DNA from: Vibrio pelagius
GTDB taxonomy: Bacteria; Pseudomonadota; Gammaproteobacteria; Enterobacterales; Vibrionaceae
Assembly: GCF_024347575.1 (NCBI RefSeq)
Contig: NZ_AP025504.1
Span: 1,317,363 to 1,381,362 of the forward strand
Reading direction: 5' to 3'
Length of the DNA: 64,000 nt
Position numbers and translations under genes: made by a program. Of the stretch, positions 8,651 to 16,741 are shown one piece after another. Position 1 is the stretch's first letter. Each line of letters starts with the position of its first letter. The notes under the pieces were generated by a model. It was not told the origin of the DNA, ran no database searches, and saw nothing but the letters and a program-made list of their open reading frames with translations.

Positions 8651-9370
8651 ATGGTCGGAACATTCAATTCAATCGCAGGGTCAAAGCGTAGCCTACACGT
8701 GCAAGTTGCTCGTGAAATTGCTCGTAGTATTTTGTCTGGTCAGTTAGCTCAAGGTTCTATTATCCCTGGTGAGATGGCGCTTTGTGAGCAATTTGGTATT
8801 AGTCGTACAGCACTGCGGGAAGCGGTAAAATTGCTGACATCTAAAGGTCTTTTAGAGTCTCGCCCAAAAGTGGGTACTCGTGTTGTTGATCGCGCGTACT
8901 GGAACTTCCTAGACCCTCAACTCATTGGTTGGATGGACGGTCTAGCAGATACTGACGAATTTTGTTTCCAGTTTTTAGGCTTGCGTCGTGCGATAGAGCC
9001 TGAAGCTTGCGCACTGGCTGCGAAGAACGCGTCAGCTGAACAGCGCATTGAGCTTTCGGAAACATTCCAAGAGATGGTCGAAGTGTCTGAAGCTGAAGTT
9101 TTCGACCAAGAGCGTTGGACAGATGTCGATATGCGATTCCATAGCCTGATCTTTAACGCAACAGGTAATGATTTCTATCTTCCATTCGGCAATATCTTAA
9201 CAACGATGTTTGTTAACTTTATTGTCCACTCTTCGGAAGAGGGTAGCACTTGTATCAATGAACACCGTCAGATCTACGATGCGATCATGGCTGGTAACAG
9301 TGAAAAAGCACGTGCTGCTTCTGCAAATCATCTACAAGAGTCGAAACACAGGTTGCCAGCAGCGAGTTAA
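8651..9370 (+). CDS. GntR/FadR-family transcriptional regulator (paralog 2)
   Basis: A 239-aa regulator with the same architecture as its neighbour on the opposite strand. The winged helix is at residues 10-75 with GEMALCEQFGISRTALREAV. The FCD domain is at 100-230 with RRAIEPEACALAAKNASAEQ and DMRFHSLIF. The ATG at 8651 follows AAGTGAAC. Long stretches are near-identical to paralog 1, pointing to a fairly recent duplication into a divergent pair. It is a likely repressor of oligouronate genes and a candidate binder of the TTGTAGTACAA dyads at 11078 and 60415. Confidence 0.86.
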   Translation: MVGTFNSIAGSKRSLHVQVAREIARSILSGQLAQGSIIPGEMALCEQFGISRTALREAVKLLTSKGLLESRPKVGTRVVDRAYWNFLDPQLIGWMDGLADTDEFCFQFLGLRRAIEPEACALAAKNASAEQRIELSETFQEMVEVSEAEVFDQERWTDVDMRFHSLIFNATGNDFYLPFGNILTTMFVNFIVHSSEEGSTCINEHRQIYDAIMAGNSEKARAASANHLQESKHRLPAAS

Positions 9371-9401
9371 GCTTCGTTCCCCACCTAATTAAATACAAAT
9401 A

Positions 9402-9452
9402 ACAGAGCCAGCATACAATGAATTTTATTCATAATGCTGGCTCTGTTTTTTT
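9402..9452 (+). terminator. Terminator after the second GntR gene
   Basis: A 12-bp stem (ACAGAGCCAGCAT with its inverse) surrounds an AT-rich loop and is followed by seven Ts. It separates the regulator from the convergent porin gene. Confidence 0.85.
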
Positions 9453-9489
9453 GTTTCAAGCTTTATATAGGTGACAAGCTTCGGACAAA

Positions 9490-10164
9490 TTAGAAGCTGT
9501 AGCTAACACCAACGCGGCTACGTAGCTGGCGGTCGCTGCCGTCTTGTACGTTACCGAATTCTACATACGGACGCCAATTCCAGTCAGCCTCTTTGTAACC
9601 GACTTTGATGTTGTAGTCCCATTCGTAGTCTGCCCCGCCGCCAGCGGTCCATTTATTATTGGCAAAATCTTCTGCGTAGTTTGCTTCAAAGCCAAACTGG
9701 AACGCATTCCAGTTGTAATCTAGGTTACCGGTGATTTTACTACGGTTGAGATTCTCTTTTAAGGAATCAGATGTGTAGTCGCGGAACTCATGACGGTAGC
9801 GTAGCTTCGCCTTCAAACCCGAATCGAACGAGTATTGAACACGAACTTGAGGTTTATAAGTGATGCTTTCAGAACCAAAAGTTACTGGCATACTTGGTTG
9901 GATCATCCATTGATCATTCAATTTGATTTGGTAGCCGTATTCAAACTCATTGTCAGCAGCTTCCCAGTCTGAGAATGGCTTCCCTTTTTGCTTCATTTCA
10001 GCGCCGAAGAAGTGGTTGTCTACTGAACCACTCATTTTGATGCGGCTCGCCCACTCTTCTGAACCGTGCTTGTACTCTTGACGAGCATCTAATGAAGCAG
10101 CTGAAAGGCTGCCAGCAAAAAGAGTTGCTGTAATCGCTAAAGCAATTTTATTTTTAGAAATCAT
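9490..10164 (-). CDS. KdgM-family oligouronate outer-membrane porin
   Basis: A 224-aa outer-membrane beta-barrel. Residues 1-22 are a signal peptide ending in GSLSA; the mature protein begins ASLDARQEYKHGS. Alternating amphipathic strands rich in Y, W and R follow, and the last residues (RVGVSYSF) end in the aromatic residue typical of barrels. KdgM/KdgN porins are small channels for acidic oligosaccharides such as oligogalacturonates or alginate oligomers. It is transcribed away from the SLC5 symporter across a 1-kb intergenic region. Together they would pass lyase products through the outer and inner membranes. Alginate rather than pectin is inferred from the PL6 lyase in the window. Confidence 0.85.
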   Translation of the reverse strand: MISKNKIALAITATLFAGSLSAASLDARQEYKHGSEEWASRIKMSGSVDNHFFGAEMKQKGKPFSDWEAADNEFEYGYQIKLNDQWMIQPSMPVTFGSESITYKPQVRVQYSFDSGLKAKLRYRHEFRDYTSDSLKENLNRSKITGNLDYNWNAFQFGFEANYAEDFANNKWTAGGGADYEWDYNIKVGYKEADWNWRPYVEFGNVQDGSDRQLRSRVGVSYSF

Positions 10165-10277
10165 AATGTTGTTCCACTTAATTCAAGTTGTCATGGGGGG
10201 ATTCACCCACCGTAGGGGACTTATAGCTTGGGTTTAAAATAATACAAATATGCTATCTCATTATTTTCAATGTGATC

Positions 10278-10293
10278 TGTGAATTAGATCAAC
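10278..10293. promoter_or_regulatory. Possible CRP site upstream of the porin gene
   Basis: TGTGA-N6-TCAAC matches one half of the CRP consensus fully and three of five bases of the other half. It lies about 115 bases upstream of the porin start. Catabolite control would fit a sugar-acid uptake gene, but the match is weak. Confidence 0.3.
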
Positions 10294-10459
10294 TTGTGAT
10301 GACAAAATGGGCGGTAACAAACCGTTACACTCTGAAATAAATATGCTAAGCATCTGTTTTATAGGGTGTTGGTGAGTTTGCCAGAAGTTTAATTGGCAAA
10401 TAGATATTTAAGAATTGTGCGTTCAATCATGGAAATTAGAATAACCGCTTTATTTTTAT

Positions 10460-10470
10460 TTGTAATACAT
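10460..10470. promoter_or_regulatory. Candidate GntR operator half-match
   Basis: TTGTAATACAT differs by one arm position from the TTGTA-N-TACAA dyad found in the shared element upstream of the symporter and lyase genes. It sits between the divergent porin and symporter genes. Confidence 0.35.
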
Positions 10471-10569
10471 TAATATTATTACAGCTGACGCGGAGAAGCA
10501 TTTGGCAACGGTATGTTGTAGTTTGATTGATTCGCTTTGGCTATCGGATCTTAGGCATTGATTGAAATG

Positions 10570-10705
10570 CCTTACACCGGTATTTCAATTCTTGCTCCCA
10601 ACTATACTAATGACGACTTCTGTTGAACTTTGTTGATATAGAAGAAGGTGGTGGCAATGCTGCCTTTGCGCCCATGTTGATACAGGCTACATGGGCGTTT
10701 TTTTT
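10570..10705 (+). ncRNA. Candidate small RNA ending in a strong terminator
   Basis: A strong Rho-independent terminator (stem GCCCATGT/ACATGGGC, then nine Ts) at 10668-10705 has no gene upstream of it on the plus strand. A TATACT -10-like sequence lies near 10605. The 60-100 bases between are free of long frames. This pattern fits a short regulatory RNA, but the 5' end and the family are unknown. Confidence 0.35.
10668..10705 (+). terminator. Rho-independent terminator, orphan
   Basis: An 8-9 bp GC-rich stem with a 12-base loop and nine consecutive Ts. The nearest plus-strand gene upstream ends more than 1.2 kb away and has its own terminator. Confidence 0.85.
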
Positions 10706-11077
10706 GCTTAATTGAACCCCCTAATTAAGCTAAACACTCCTTAAGTCTTCGTTTTTCAGCTCGTGTATTAAGAAACATCCAGGTGTCAATTGGATACTAA
10801 TAGACTTATTAGTATTACTTAATCTTGGTCATTATGAGTGGCAGGTTCCTAATGTAATGAATCGATTAGACCGTTTTAGATGAGTAATCTTACTTGATAT
10901 TTCAAATTCGAATATTGGCTTTCAAGTATGATATCGATATTTTATATGATTTATCTGTGAAGATTCACAATTTTTATCTTCAATTGACATCTGAAAAGCT
11001 TTTATTTTCTCTATCGTCTGATGAATTTGAGCTCGATCACTCAACACGTGTTTACTTGTCCAAATTTAAGATTTGAA

Positions 11078-11106
11078 TCACGCATTTGAAGTATTGTAGT
11101 ACAAAT
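11078..11106 (+). promoter_or_regulatory. Shared 29-bp regulatory element, copy 1 (symporter)
   Basis: This element is identical to 60415-60443, upstream of the PL6 lyase gene. Its core is TTGTAGTACAA, a 5-bp inverted repeat around one base, of the size bound by FadR-type GntR dimers. Read as a promoter, TTGTAG could be a -35 box with TATATC as the -10 after 17 bases, so a bound repressor would cover the -35. It ends 57 bases before the symporter ATG. Confidence 0.75.
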
Positions 11107-11163
11107 GTTGGTTGTCTATATCTATAGTCGAGGCAACAAAAAAACAAATAGAAGGTCTCCACG

Positions 11164-12930
11164 ATGGAACTCAATACATTAATAGTAGGTATCTACTTTC
11201 TCTTCTTAATTGCAATAGGGTGGATGTTTAGAACGTTTACTAGTACGACAAGTGACTACTTCCGAGGAGGGGGTAGCATGCTTTGGTGGATGGTTGGTGC
11301 TACTGCTTTCATGACTCAGTTTAGTGCTTGGACCTTTACCGGTGCTGCGGGCAAAGCGTTTACCGATGGCTTTGCTGTTGCGATCATCTTTATCGCTAAT
11401 GCGTTCGGCTACTTAATGAACTACTTATACTTTGCACCAAAATTCAGACAGTTACGTGTGGTGACTGTTATTGAAGCAATTCGTATGCGTTTTGGTAAGG
11501 TCAATGAGCAGGTATTTACTTGGTCTGGTATGCCTAACAGTGTTATCTCTGCCGGTATCTGGTTGAATGGTCTTGCAATCATTGCATCAGGCATCTTCGG
11601 TTTCGATATGACAACAACCATCATTCTTACTGGTTTGGTTGTATTGGTGATGTCAGTAACGGGTGGCTCTTGGGCGGTTATCGCATCTGACTTCATGCAG
11701 ATGGTCATCATTATGGCTGTAACGGTCACTTGTGCTGTTGTTGCAATGTACCACGGTGGTGGTGTAACCAATATCGTTAATAACTTCCCAACGGATTCGT
11801 TCATTACCGGTGATAACCTTAACTACCTGAGCATCTTTAGTATTTGGGCTGTGTTCATTTTCCTAAAACAGTTCAGCATTACCAACAACATGTTGAACTC
11901 TTACCGTTACCTTGCGGCTAAAGACTCGAACAACGCGCGTAAAGCTGCACTGCTGGCTTGTGTGTTAATGACGCTTGGTCCAATCATCTGGTTCATGCCT
12001 TCTTGGTTCATTGCAGGTCAAGGTGTCGATTTAGCATCTCAATACCCAGAAGCAGGTAGCAAAGCGGCTGACTTCGCTTATCTATACTTTGTACAGGAGT
12101 ACATGCCTGTAGGTATGGTGGGCTTATTGATTGCAGCGATGTTTGCGGCAACTATGTCTTCAATGGACTCTGGTCTAAACCGTAATTCAGGTATTTTTGT
12201 TAAGAACTTCTACGAGCCGATTTTACGTCCAAATGCGAATGAAAAAGAGTTGGTGATTGTTTCTAAGCTAACGTCTACTTTCTTCGGTATCTCTATCATC
12301 CTTGTTGCTTTGTTCATTAACTCGCTGAAGGGTCTGAGCCTATTCGATACGATGATGTATGTCGGTGCCTTGATTGGCTTCCCTATGACTATTCCAGCAT
12401 TCTGTGGCTTCTTTATTCGTAAGACACCAGACTGGGCTGGTTGGGGTACATTGGTTGTTGGTGGTTTCGTATCATACTTCGTCGGTTTTGTTATCACAGC
12501 GGAGATGATTGAAGGCTGGTTTGGTTTGAACGAACTTACTGGTCGTGAGTGGGCCGATCTTAAAGTGGCTATTGGTCTGATTGGTCACATCGTGTTTACT
12601 GCTGGTTTCTTCGTACTATCAACGCTGTTCTACAAGCCTCTTGCTGAACATCGTGAGAAAGACGTAGACAAGTTCTTCGACAACCTAGCAACGCCATTGG
12701 TTGCAGAGAGCACTGAGCAGAAGAAACTAGATAATAAACAACGTCGTATGTTGGGTTCACTTATTGCGGTTGCGGGTGTTGGTGTTATGACGATGTTTGT
12801 ATTGCCAAACCCAATGTGGGGACGTTTAGTCTTCGTACTGTGTGGACTTATCGTTTTCTTAGTAGGCTTACTTCTAGTCAAAGCTGTTGACGACACAGTT
12901 GAAAGTGCGCAACAAGAAACCACTGCTTAA
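11164..12930 (+). CDS. SLC5-family sodium:solute symporter, probably for alginate-derived sugars
   Basis: A 588-aa inner-membrane transporter of the sodium:solute symporter (SGLT) family with about 14 hydrophobic segments. The conserved early segment SDYFRGGGSMLWWMVGATAFM near residues 30-50 and the motif AAMFAATMSSMDSGLNRNSG near 325-345 (the Na+-site helix) are present. Residues 500-540 form a charged cytoplasmic loop. The ATG at 11164 follows AGAAGGTCTCCACG. The upstream 29-bp element is shared with the PL6 lyase gene, so the likely substrates are unsaturated alginate oligomers or monomers, as for the Vibrio ToaA/ToaB group. Specificity is inferred from context. Confidence 0.87.
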   Translation: MELNTLIVGIYFLFLIAIGWMFRTFTSTTSDYFRGGGSMLWWMVGATAFMTQFSAWTFTGAAGKAFTDGFAVAIIFIANAFGYLMNYLYFAPKFRQLRVVTVIEAIRMRFGKVNEQVFTWSGMPNSVISAGIWLNGLAIIASGIFGFDMTTTIILTGLVVLVMSVTGGSWAVIASDFMQMVIIMAVTVTCAVVAMYHGGGVTNIVNNFPTDSFITGDNLNYLSIFSIWAVFIFLKQFSITNNMLNSYRYLAAKDSNNARKAALLACVLMTLGPIIWFMPSWFIAGQGVDLASQYPEAGSKAADFAYLYFVQEYMPVGMVGLLIAAMFAATMSSMDSGLNRNSGIFVKNFYEPILRPNANEKELVIVSKLTSTFFGISIILVALFINSLKGLSLFDTMMYVGALIGFPMTIPAFCGFFIRKTPDWAGWGTLVVGGFVSYFVGFVITAEMIEGWFGLNELTGREWADLKVAIGLIGHIVFTAGFFVLSTLFYKPLAEHREKDVDKFFDNLATPLVAESTEQKKLDNKQRRMLGSLIAVAGVGVMTMFVLPNPMWGRLVFVLCGLIVFLVGLLLVKAVDDTVESAQQETTA

Positions 12931-12952
12931 TACGAGCCAGTAAAATCATCAG

Positions 12953-12982
12953 GCCGCTCAATTCAAATTGAGCGGCTTTTTT
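12953..12982 (+). terminator. Terminator of the symporter gene
   Basis: An 11-bp stem (GCCGCTCAATT with its inverse) with a 2-base centre is followed by a T-run. Confidence 0.85.
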
Positions 12983-13125
12983 ACGTTTCGAAAACGGAGA
13001 GGCGCTGGAGTAAATAGCACCAATGACAGGTTCATAAAGGAAGTAACCAGGACTTTGCATCTTTCTAAAAGGCGTCTAAATTGTGACCTGTACTTACTAA
13101 ATCGCTGGTTGAATTATTTATGAAC

Positions 13126-14022
13126 TTACAAACTGTCGATGAAGGTCTGCTTAATCAGGTCAATCACAGTGTCGTATCGACGTGGTAGGGTACGGTTTCT
13201 CTTCTGTACTAAGTAGAGTGCCTCTTCCACTTTGACCTTGGGTGGAACTACGTGCAGTTGATCTTTATGCGGGAAGTTTTCGACTGCGCCTTCAGGCAGC
13301 ACTGTAAAACCAAGTCCTTTGGAGACGGGTAGTAGAATTTGATGAAGCTGGTTTATGTATCCCGTCTTAGGAAGTTCGTTAATATTGAGCTTTTTCACCG
13401 CATCATCACCACATAAATCGAAATACAGAGAGAGATAATGGGTTGAGTCAGGGTGAGCTATTAGGCCCAACTCGTGGAGCTTCTCTGGAGTAATCTCGAC
13501 GTTTTCCAAGCTCTTGTGAGTAATCAGACACAAGGCTTCCTTACCAATCATTTCTGTTTGATAGACTCGATCGTTCGGTAGTTGAGTCACGATGCCTACA
13601 TCAATCGTTCCTTGTAACACATCATTGAATATTCGTTGGTTGGGTGAAGCCTCGACGTGAATGCTGAGTTCTGGATGCTCGGCTTGCAGTTCGAGAAAGT
13701 CGGGGTAAAGCTGAAGAGCAAGGGTACCAGAGCACGACAGGTTGCATTGGCCTGCGAAAGGATTATCAAACCGCAGAGATTCAAACAACTCTTCTTGTTC
13801 CTTGTTTAGCTTAAGCGCGTAGCGATAGATAATTCGACCTTGCTCGGTCAACTCAAAGGTTTTGTTTTCGCGAGAAAGTAGGGAACAGTTGCAGGCTTGT
13901 TCTAGCTTCTTTATGTGTTGGCTGACTCCGGGTTGAGTCATATAGAGCTTTTCTGCCGTTTGAGTGAAGTGACCCACTTCCACAAGTGTTTTAAAGGTGT
14001 TGAGCCATAGTGGATTAATCAT
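13126..14022 (-). CDS. LysR-family transcriptional regulator
   Basis: A 298-aa LysR regulator. The helix-turn-helix at residues 5-65 begins INPLWLNTFKTLVEVGHFTQ and includes TAEKLYMTQPGVSQHIKKLE. The effector-binding domain covers residues 90-295. The start at 14022 is preferred because AGGCTGG precedes it and the length then fits the family; the longer frame adds 15 atypical residues. It is divergent from an MFS exporter gene, the usual arrangement for a regulator and its target. A dyad at 14089-14104 in the shared promoter region may be its operator. The inducer is unknown. Confidence 0.87.
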   Translation of the reverse strand: MINPLWLNTFKTLVEVGHFTQTAEKLYMTQPGVSQHIKKLEQACNCSLLSRENKTFELTEQGRIIYRYALKLNKEQEELFESLRFDNPFAGQCNLSCSGTLALQLYPDFLELQAEHPELSIHVEASPNQRIFNDVLQGTIDVGIVTQLPNDRVYQTEMIGKEALCLITHKSLENVEITPEKLHELGLIAHPDSTHYLSLYFDLCGDDAVKKLNINELPKTGYINQLHQILLPVSKGLGFTVLPEGAVENFPHKDQLHVVPPKVKVEEALYLVQKRNRTLPRRYDTVIDLIKQTFIDSL

Positions 14023-14088
14023 TACCAGCCTATATAACAAATCATTATCACAATCTCTAATTATCATAAGTCATAGTGGTCAGAATTG

Positions 14089-14104
14089 ATAAGGATATCG
14101 TTAT
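14089..14104. promoter_or_regulatory. Dyad in the lysR-MFS divergent promoter region
   Basis: ATAA-G-GATATC-G-TTAT is a 16-base near-perfect palindrome between the divergent genes. It is a candidate LysR binding site. Confidence 0.35.
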
Positions 14105-14181
14105 AAGTGTCAGCGATTAAAGGGTTGCAACTTTGTTGTTGATTTGTTGTAGTTGCCACCTGATGCATAAAAGGTGGCAAA

Positions 14182-15357
14182 ATGAACAGGAACGTTTGGA
14201 TACTCTCCCTCTGTCAGGCTCTATTGATGACTGGCAATATTCTTCTTATCTCTGTGATTGGTTTGATCGGAAAACAGATCGCGCCGAGTCAAAGTATGAT
14301 CACTTTGCCTGTGGCACTGCAATTTCTTGGTCTAATGGCGGCGACCATTCCTGCGTCTCTCATCTCTGGGAAGTTGGGGCGCAAGCGAGGCTTTAGTATC
14401 GGTAATATAGTCGGTATCTCTGGTGCGAGCTTAGCGACCTTCGCGCTCTCAACTCACCACTTTTACCTGTTCTGCTTTGCGACCTTTTTACTCGGTATAG
14501 GGATCGGCTTTGGTACTTTGTATCGATTTGCTGCGATTGAAGTGTGTAGCGAAGATGCGCGCCATCGTGCAATATCCATTTCAATGGCGGGTGGGGTTTT
14601 GGCTGCCGTATTGGGGCCTAACTTGGCGGTAATGTCTCAGCAGTGGTCACAAGATGGTCTCTATATTGGTGCTTTCGCATCACTAATCGGGTTGAACGTG
14701 CTGGCATTGATTATTCTCCAGACAGTTCAGTTTCCTAAGTTCAACCTAACAACTCAACAAGTTCAGCCAGACCCAGTGCGCACCATGATAAAAGCACCTA
14801 ACTTCGTTGGCGCTGTGTTTGCTGCTATGGTCTCTTATGCGGTGATGAACATTTTAATGACGGCGACTCCGCTTGCGATGATTGGATGTGGCTTTGATTT
14901 TACCAAAGCAGCTGGCGTGATTGAGTGGCATGTATTAGGTATGTTCGTTCCTGCATTCTTTACGGGTGGGCTAATCGAGAAGTTTGGCGCTAAACGTATG
15001 ATTTTAGCTGGCGCAGTACTGTTTTTATTGTGTATTGCTATCAATATACACGGCGAGTCAATTTGGCACTTCAGATCGGCGCTTGTGTTGCTCGGGGTTG
15101 GTTGGAACTTTATGTTTATTGCGGCGACAGGGTTATTTAGCCAATCTTACCAAGCGAAGAATAAATCTAAAGCGCAGGCTTTGAATGAGTTTGTGGTCTT
15201 TAGCTGTGTTAGTGTTACGGCACTTCTCTCAGGTTGGCTTGAATCTACGGTTGGTTGGCAAATGCTTAACATCTACGTATTGCCGTTTGTGTTGCTGGTG
15301 ATCATGGTGTTTGCATTCAGCGCAAAGAAAGCAAGCAGCCCATCAGTAACGCAGTAA
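14182..15357 (+). CDS. MFS transporter
   Basis: A 391-aa major facilitator superfamily protein with 12 predicted hydrophobic segments. The loop 2-3 motif appears as SGKLGRKRGFSIGN near residue 61. The ATG at 14182 follows AAGGTGG. Segments rich in G and A (GIGIGFGTLYRFAAIE) are typical of the family. It is probably controlled by the divergent LysR regulator. Direction and substrate cannot be read from the sequence; small-molecule or drug export is the common role in this arrangement. Confidence 0.83.
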   Translation: MNRNVWILSLCQALLMTGNILLISVIGLIGKQIAPSQSMITLPVALQFLGLMAATIPASLISGKLGRKRGFSIGNIVGISGASLATFALSTHHFYLFCFATFLLGIGIGFGTLYRFAAIEVCSEDARHRAISISMAGGVLAAVLGPNLAVMSQQWSQDGLYIGAFASLIGLNVLALIILQTVQFPKFNLTTQQVQPDPVRTMIKAPNFVGAVFAAMVSYAVMNILMTATPLAMIGCGFDFTKAAGVIEWHVLGMFVPAFFTGGLIEKFGAKRMILAGAVLFLLCIAINIHGESIWHFRSALVLLGVGWNFMFIAATGLFSQSYQAKNKSKAQALNEFVVFSCVSVTALLSGWLESTVGWQMLNIYVLPFVLLVIMVFAFSAKKASSPSVTQ

Positions 15358-15375
15358 ACATCAAGCTTTTAAGCG

Positions 15376-15420
15376 AAGTGCTCACTCGGTTTGGACGAGC
15401 ACTTTGATTGTGATTTTTTA
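15376..15420 (+). terminator. Terminator after the MFS gene
   Basis: AAGTGCTC pairs with GAGCACTT around a 13-base loop. The T-rich tail is interrupted, so efficiency may be moderate. Confidence 0.6.
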
Positions 15421-15589
15421 TCGTGACCTATCTGATATAGAGCCAAAAGTTCATAATTTCTACATATTGTATTGGATGTGTAGGTTGCAGTTTCCTATTC
15501 GATAGTTTCTTTACATAGCTTTATTCGATATTTACTTTTTTTTCATGAATCGTATGTATAATTACGCTGCTTTTATTCAAGGAGGCGTA

Positions 15590-16525
15590 ATGAAAGTAGT
15601 AGATCGTCCAAAGTTAACGTTGTCTTTGTTGTTGCCAAAATATTGGTGTGTCTGGTTTGGTTTTGGCTTTTTAGCTTTATTAGTAAATCTTCTACCTTAT
15701 CGAGTCTTGGTCTTTATCGGAGAGGGCGTTGGTCAGCTTGCAAGGTTGATTATCAGCAAGCGTGCGAAGGTGGCACGACGTAACTTTGAATTAGCATTTC
15801 CTGAGTTGTCTGCTCAAGAAGTTGAGAAATTAGTTCGACGAAACTTTGAATACGCAGGAATGGCTTTGATTGAAACCGGCATGGCTTGGTTCTGGCCTGA
15901 TTGGCGAGTGAAGCGTCACATGCGTGTAGTGGGGAAAGACCTCATTCTTGAGCAAGAAGAGAATGGGCGCGGTGTGCTGGTGGCATGTGGTCATTTTCTT
16001 AATCTAGAAATGACTGCCCGAATTTTTAGCCTATTTGCACCGGGTTACGGTGTATATCGACCGCACAGTAATGCTGCCTATGAGTTTATTCAGCATTATG
16101 GTAGAACGCGTAAAGGGCATAAAATGATCGATCGTTCTGATTTAAAAGGTATGCTCAAAGTGCTTAAATCAGGCAATCGCTTATGGTATCTACCTGACCA
16201 TGATTATGGAGCAAACGCTTCTGTGTTTGTGCCATTCTTTGGTGTCGATAAAGCTTCAACGACAGCGGGCACAGGGTTTTTAATTGATGCAACTAAGTGC
16301 GCAGTAATGTCAGGAGTTAGTGTCAGAAAAGGTGGTGTCTATGAGCTACAGATCAGCGAAGATTTCAGCCATAAATTCCCACGTAAGCAGCCAGAAGTTG
16401 CAGCGCAAGTTATGAACCAAGAAATCGAACGCATAATCCTAAAAGACATCTGTGCTTGGATGTGGTTACACAGAAGGTACAAGACGCTGCCTGAAGATCA
16501 TCTTGGTCCTTGTCGTTATGCATAG
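15590..16525 (+). CDS. Lipid A acyltransferase, LpxL/LpxM family
   Basis: A 311-aa inner-membrane acyltransferase that adds a secondary acyl chain to the lipid A precursor. The start is 15590, seven bases after a perfect AAGGAGG; the frame also opens at 15545 without such a site. An N-terminal hydrophobic segment (WCVWFGFGFLALLVNLLPY) anchors it. The catalytic H-x4-E is visible as HFLNLE near residue 140. Downstream motifs LWYLPDHDYG and VFVPFFG match the LpxL/LpxP subgroup. It is monocistronic, away from other lipid A genes, so it may be an extra or condition-specific paralog. The exact acyl chain is unknown. Confidence 0.85.
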   Translation: MKVVDRPKLTLSLLLPKYWCVWFGFGFLALLVNLLPYRVLVFIGEGVGQLARLIISKRAKVARRNFELAFPELSAQEVEKLVRRNFEYAGMALIETGMAWFWPDWRVKRHMRVVGKDLILEQEENGRGVLVACGHFLNLEMTARIFSLFAPGYGVYRPHSNAAYEFIQHYGRTRKGHKMIDRSDLKGMLKVLKSGNRLWYLPDHDYGANASVFVPFFGVDKASTTAGTGFLIDATKCAVMSGVSVRKGGVYELQISEDFSHKFPRKQPEVAAQVMNQEIERIILKDICAWMWLHRRYKTLPEDHLGPCRYA

Positions 16526-16575
16526 TCTATTTGTGTAATAAAGTCACAACGCAGAGTCCTATGATCATTTCTATT

Positions 16576-16604
16576 AAGCCTCGGGTTGAATCTGAGGCTT
16601 TGTT
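16576..16604 (+). terminator. Terminator after the acyltransferase gene
   Basis: AAGCCTC pairs with GAGGCTT around an 11-base loop and is followed by TGTTGT. Confidence 0.6.
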
Positions 16605-16741
16605 GTATTTGTGAGCGATTGCGGTAAGAAACGAATAAAGTCCCGTCATTTATCTAAAATGTGACGTTCATATTTTGTCATAATTTCAATAATTGTTTAT
16701 ATTCGCCTGCTAAAATTATAAATACTAATAAGCAACGGATA

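Larger units (their letters stand above)
10165..11163. other. Long intergenic region between porin and symporter
   Basis: One kilobase without a convincing gene; a 60-codon AT-rich frame at 10894-11076 has no ribosome binding site. It contains a CRP-like site at 10278-10293, a dyad TTGTAATACAT at 10460-10470, a candidate small RNA ending in the terminator at 10668-10705, a second hairpin at 10706-10730 (GCTTAATT with its inverse) and the shared element at 11078-11106. Confidence 0.5.

Noticed and set aside
10894..11076. 60-codon plus-strand frame before the symporter gene
   Set aside because: It is AT-rich with no ribosome binding site, and it lies in the promoter region next to the shared element.
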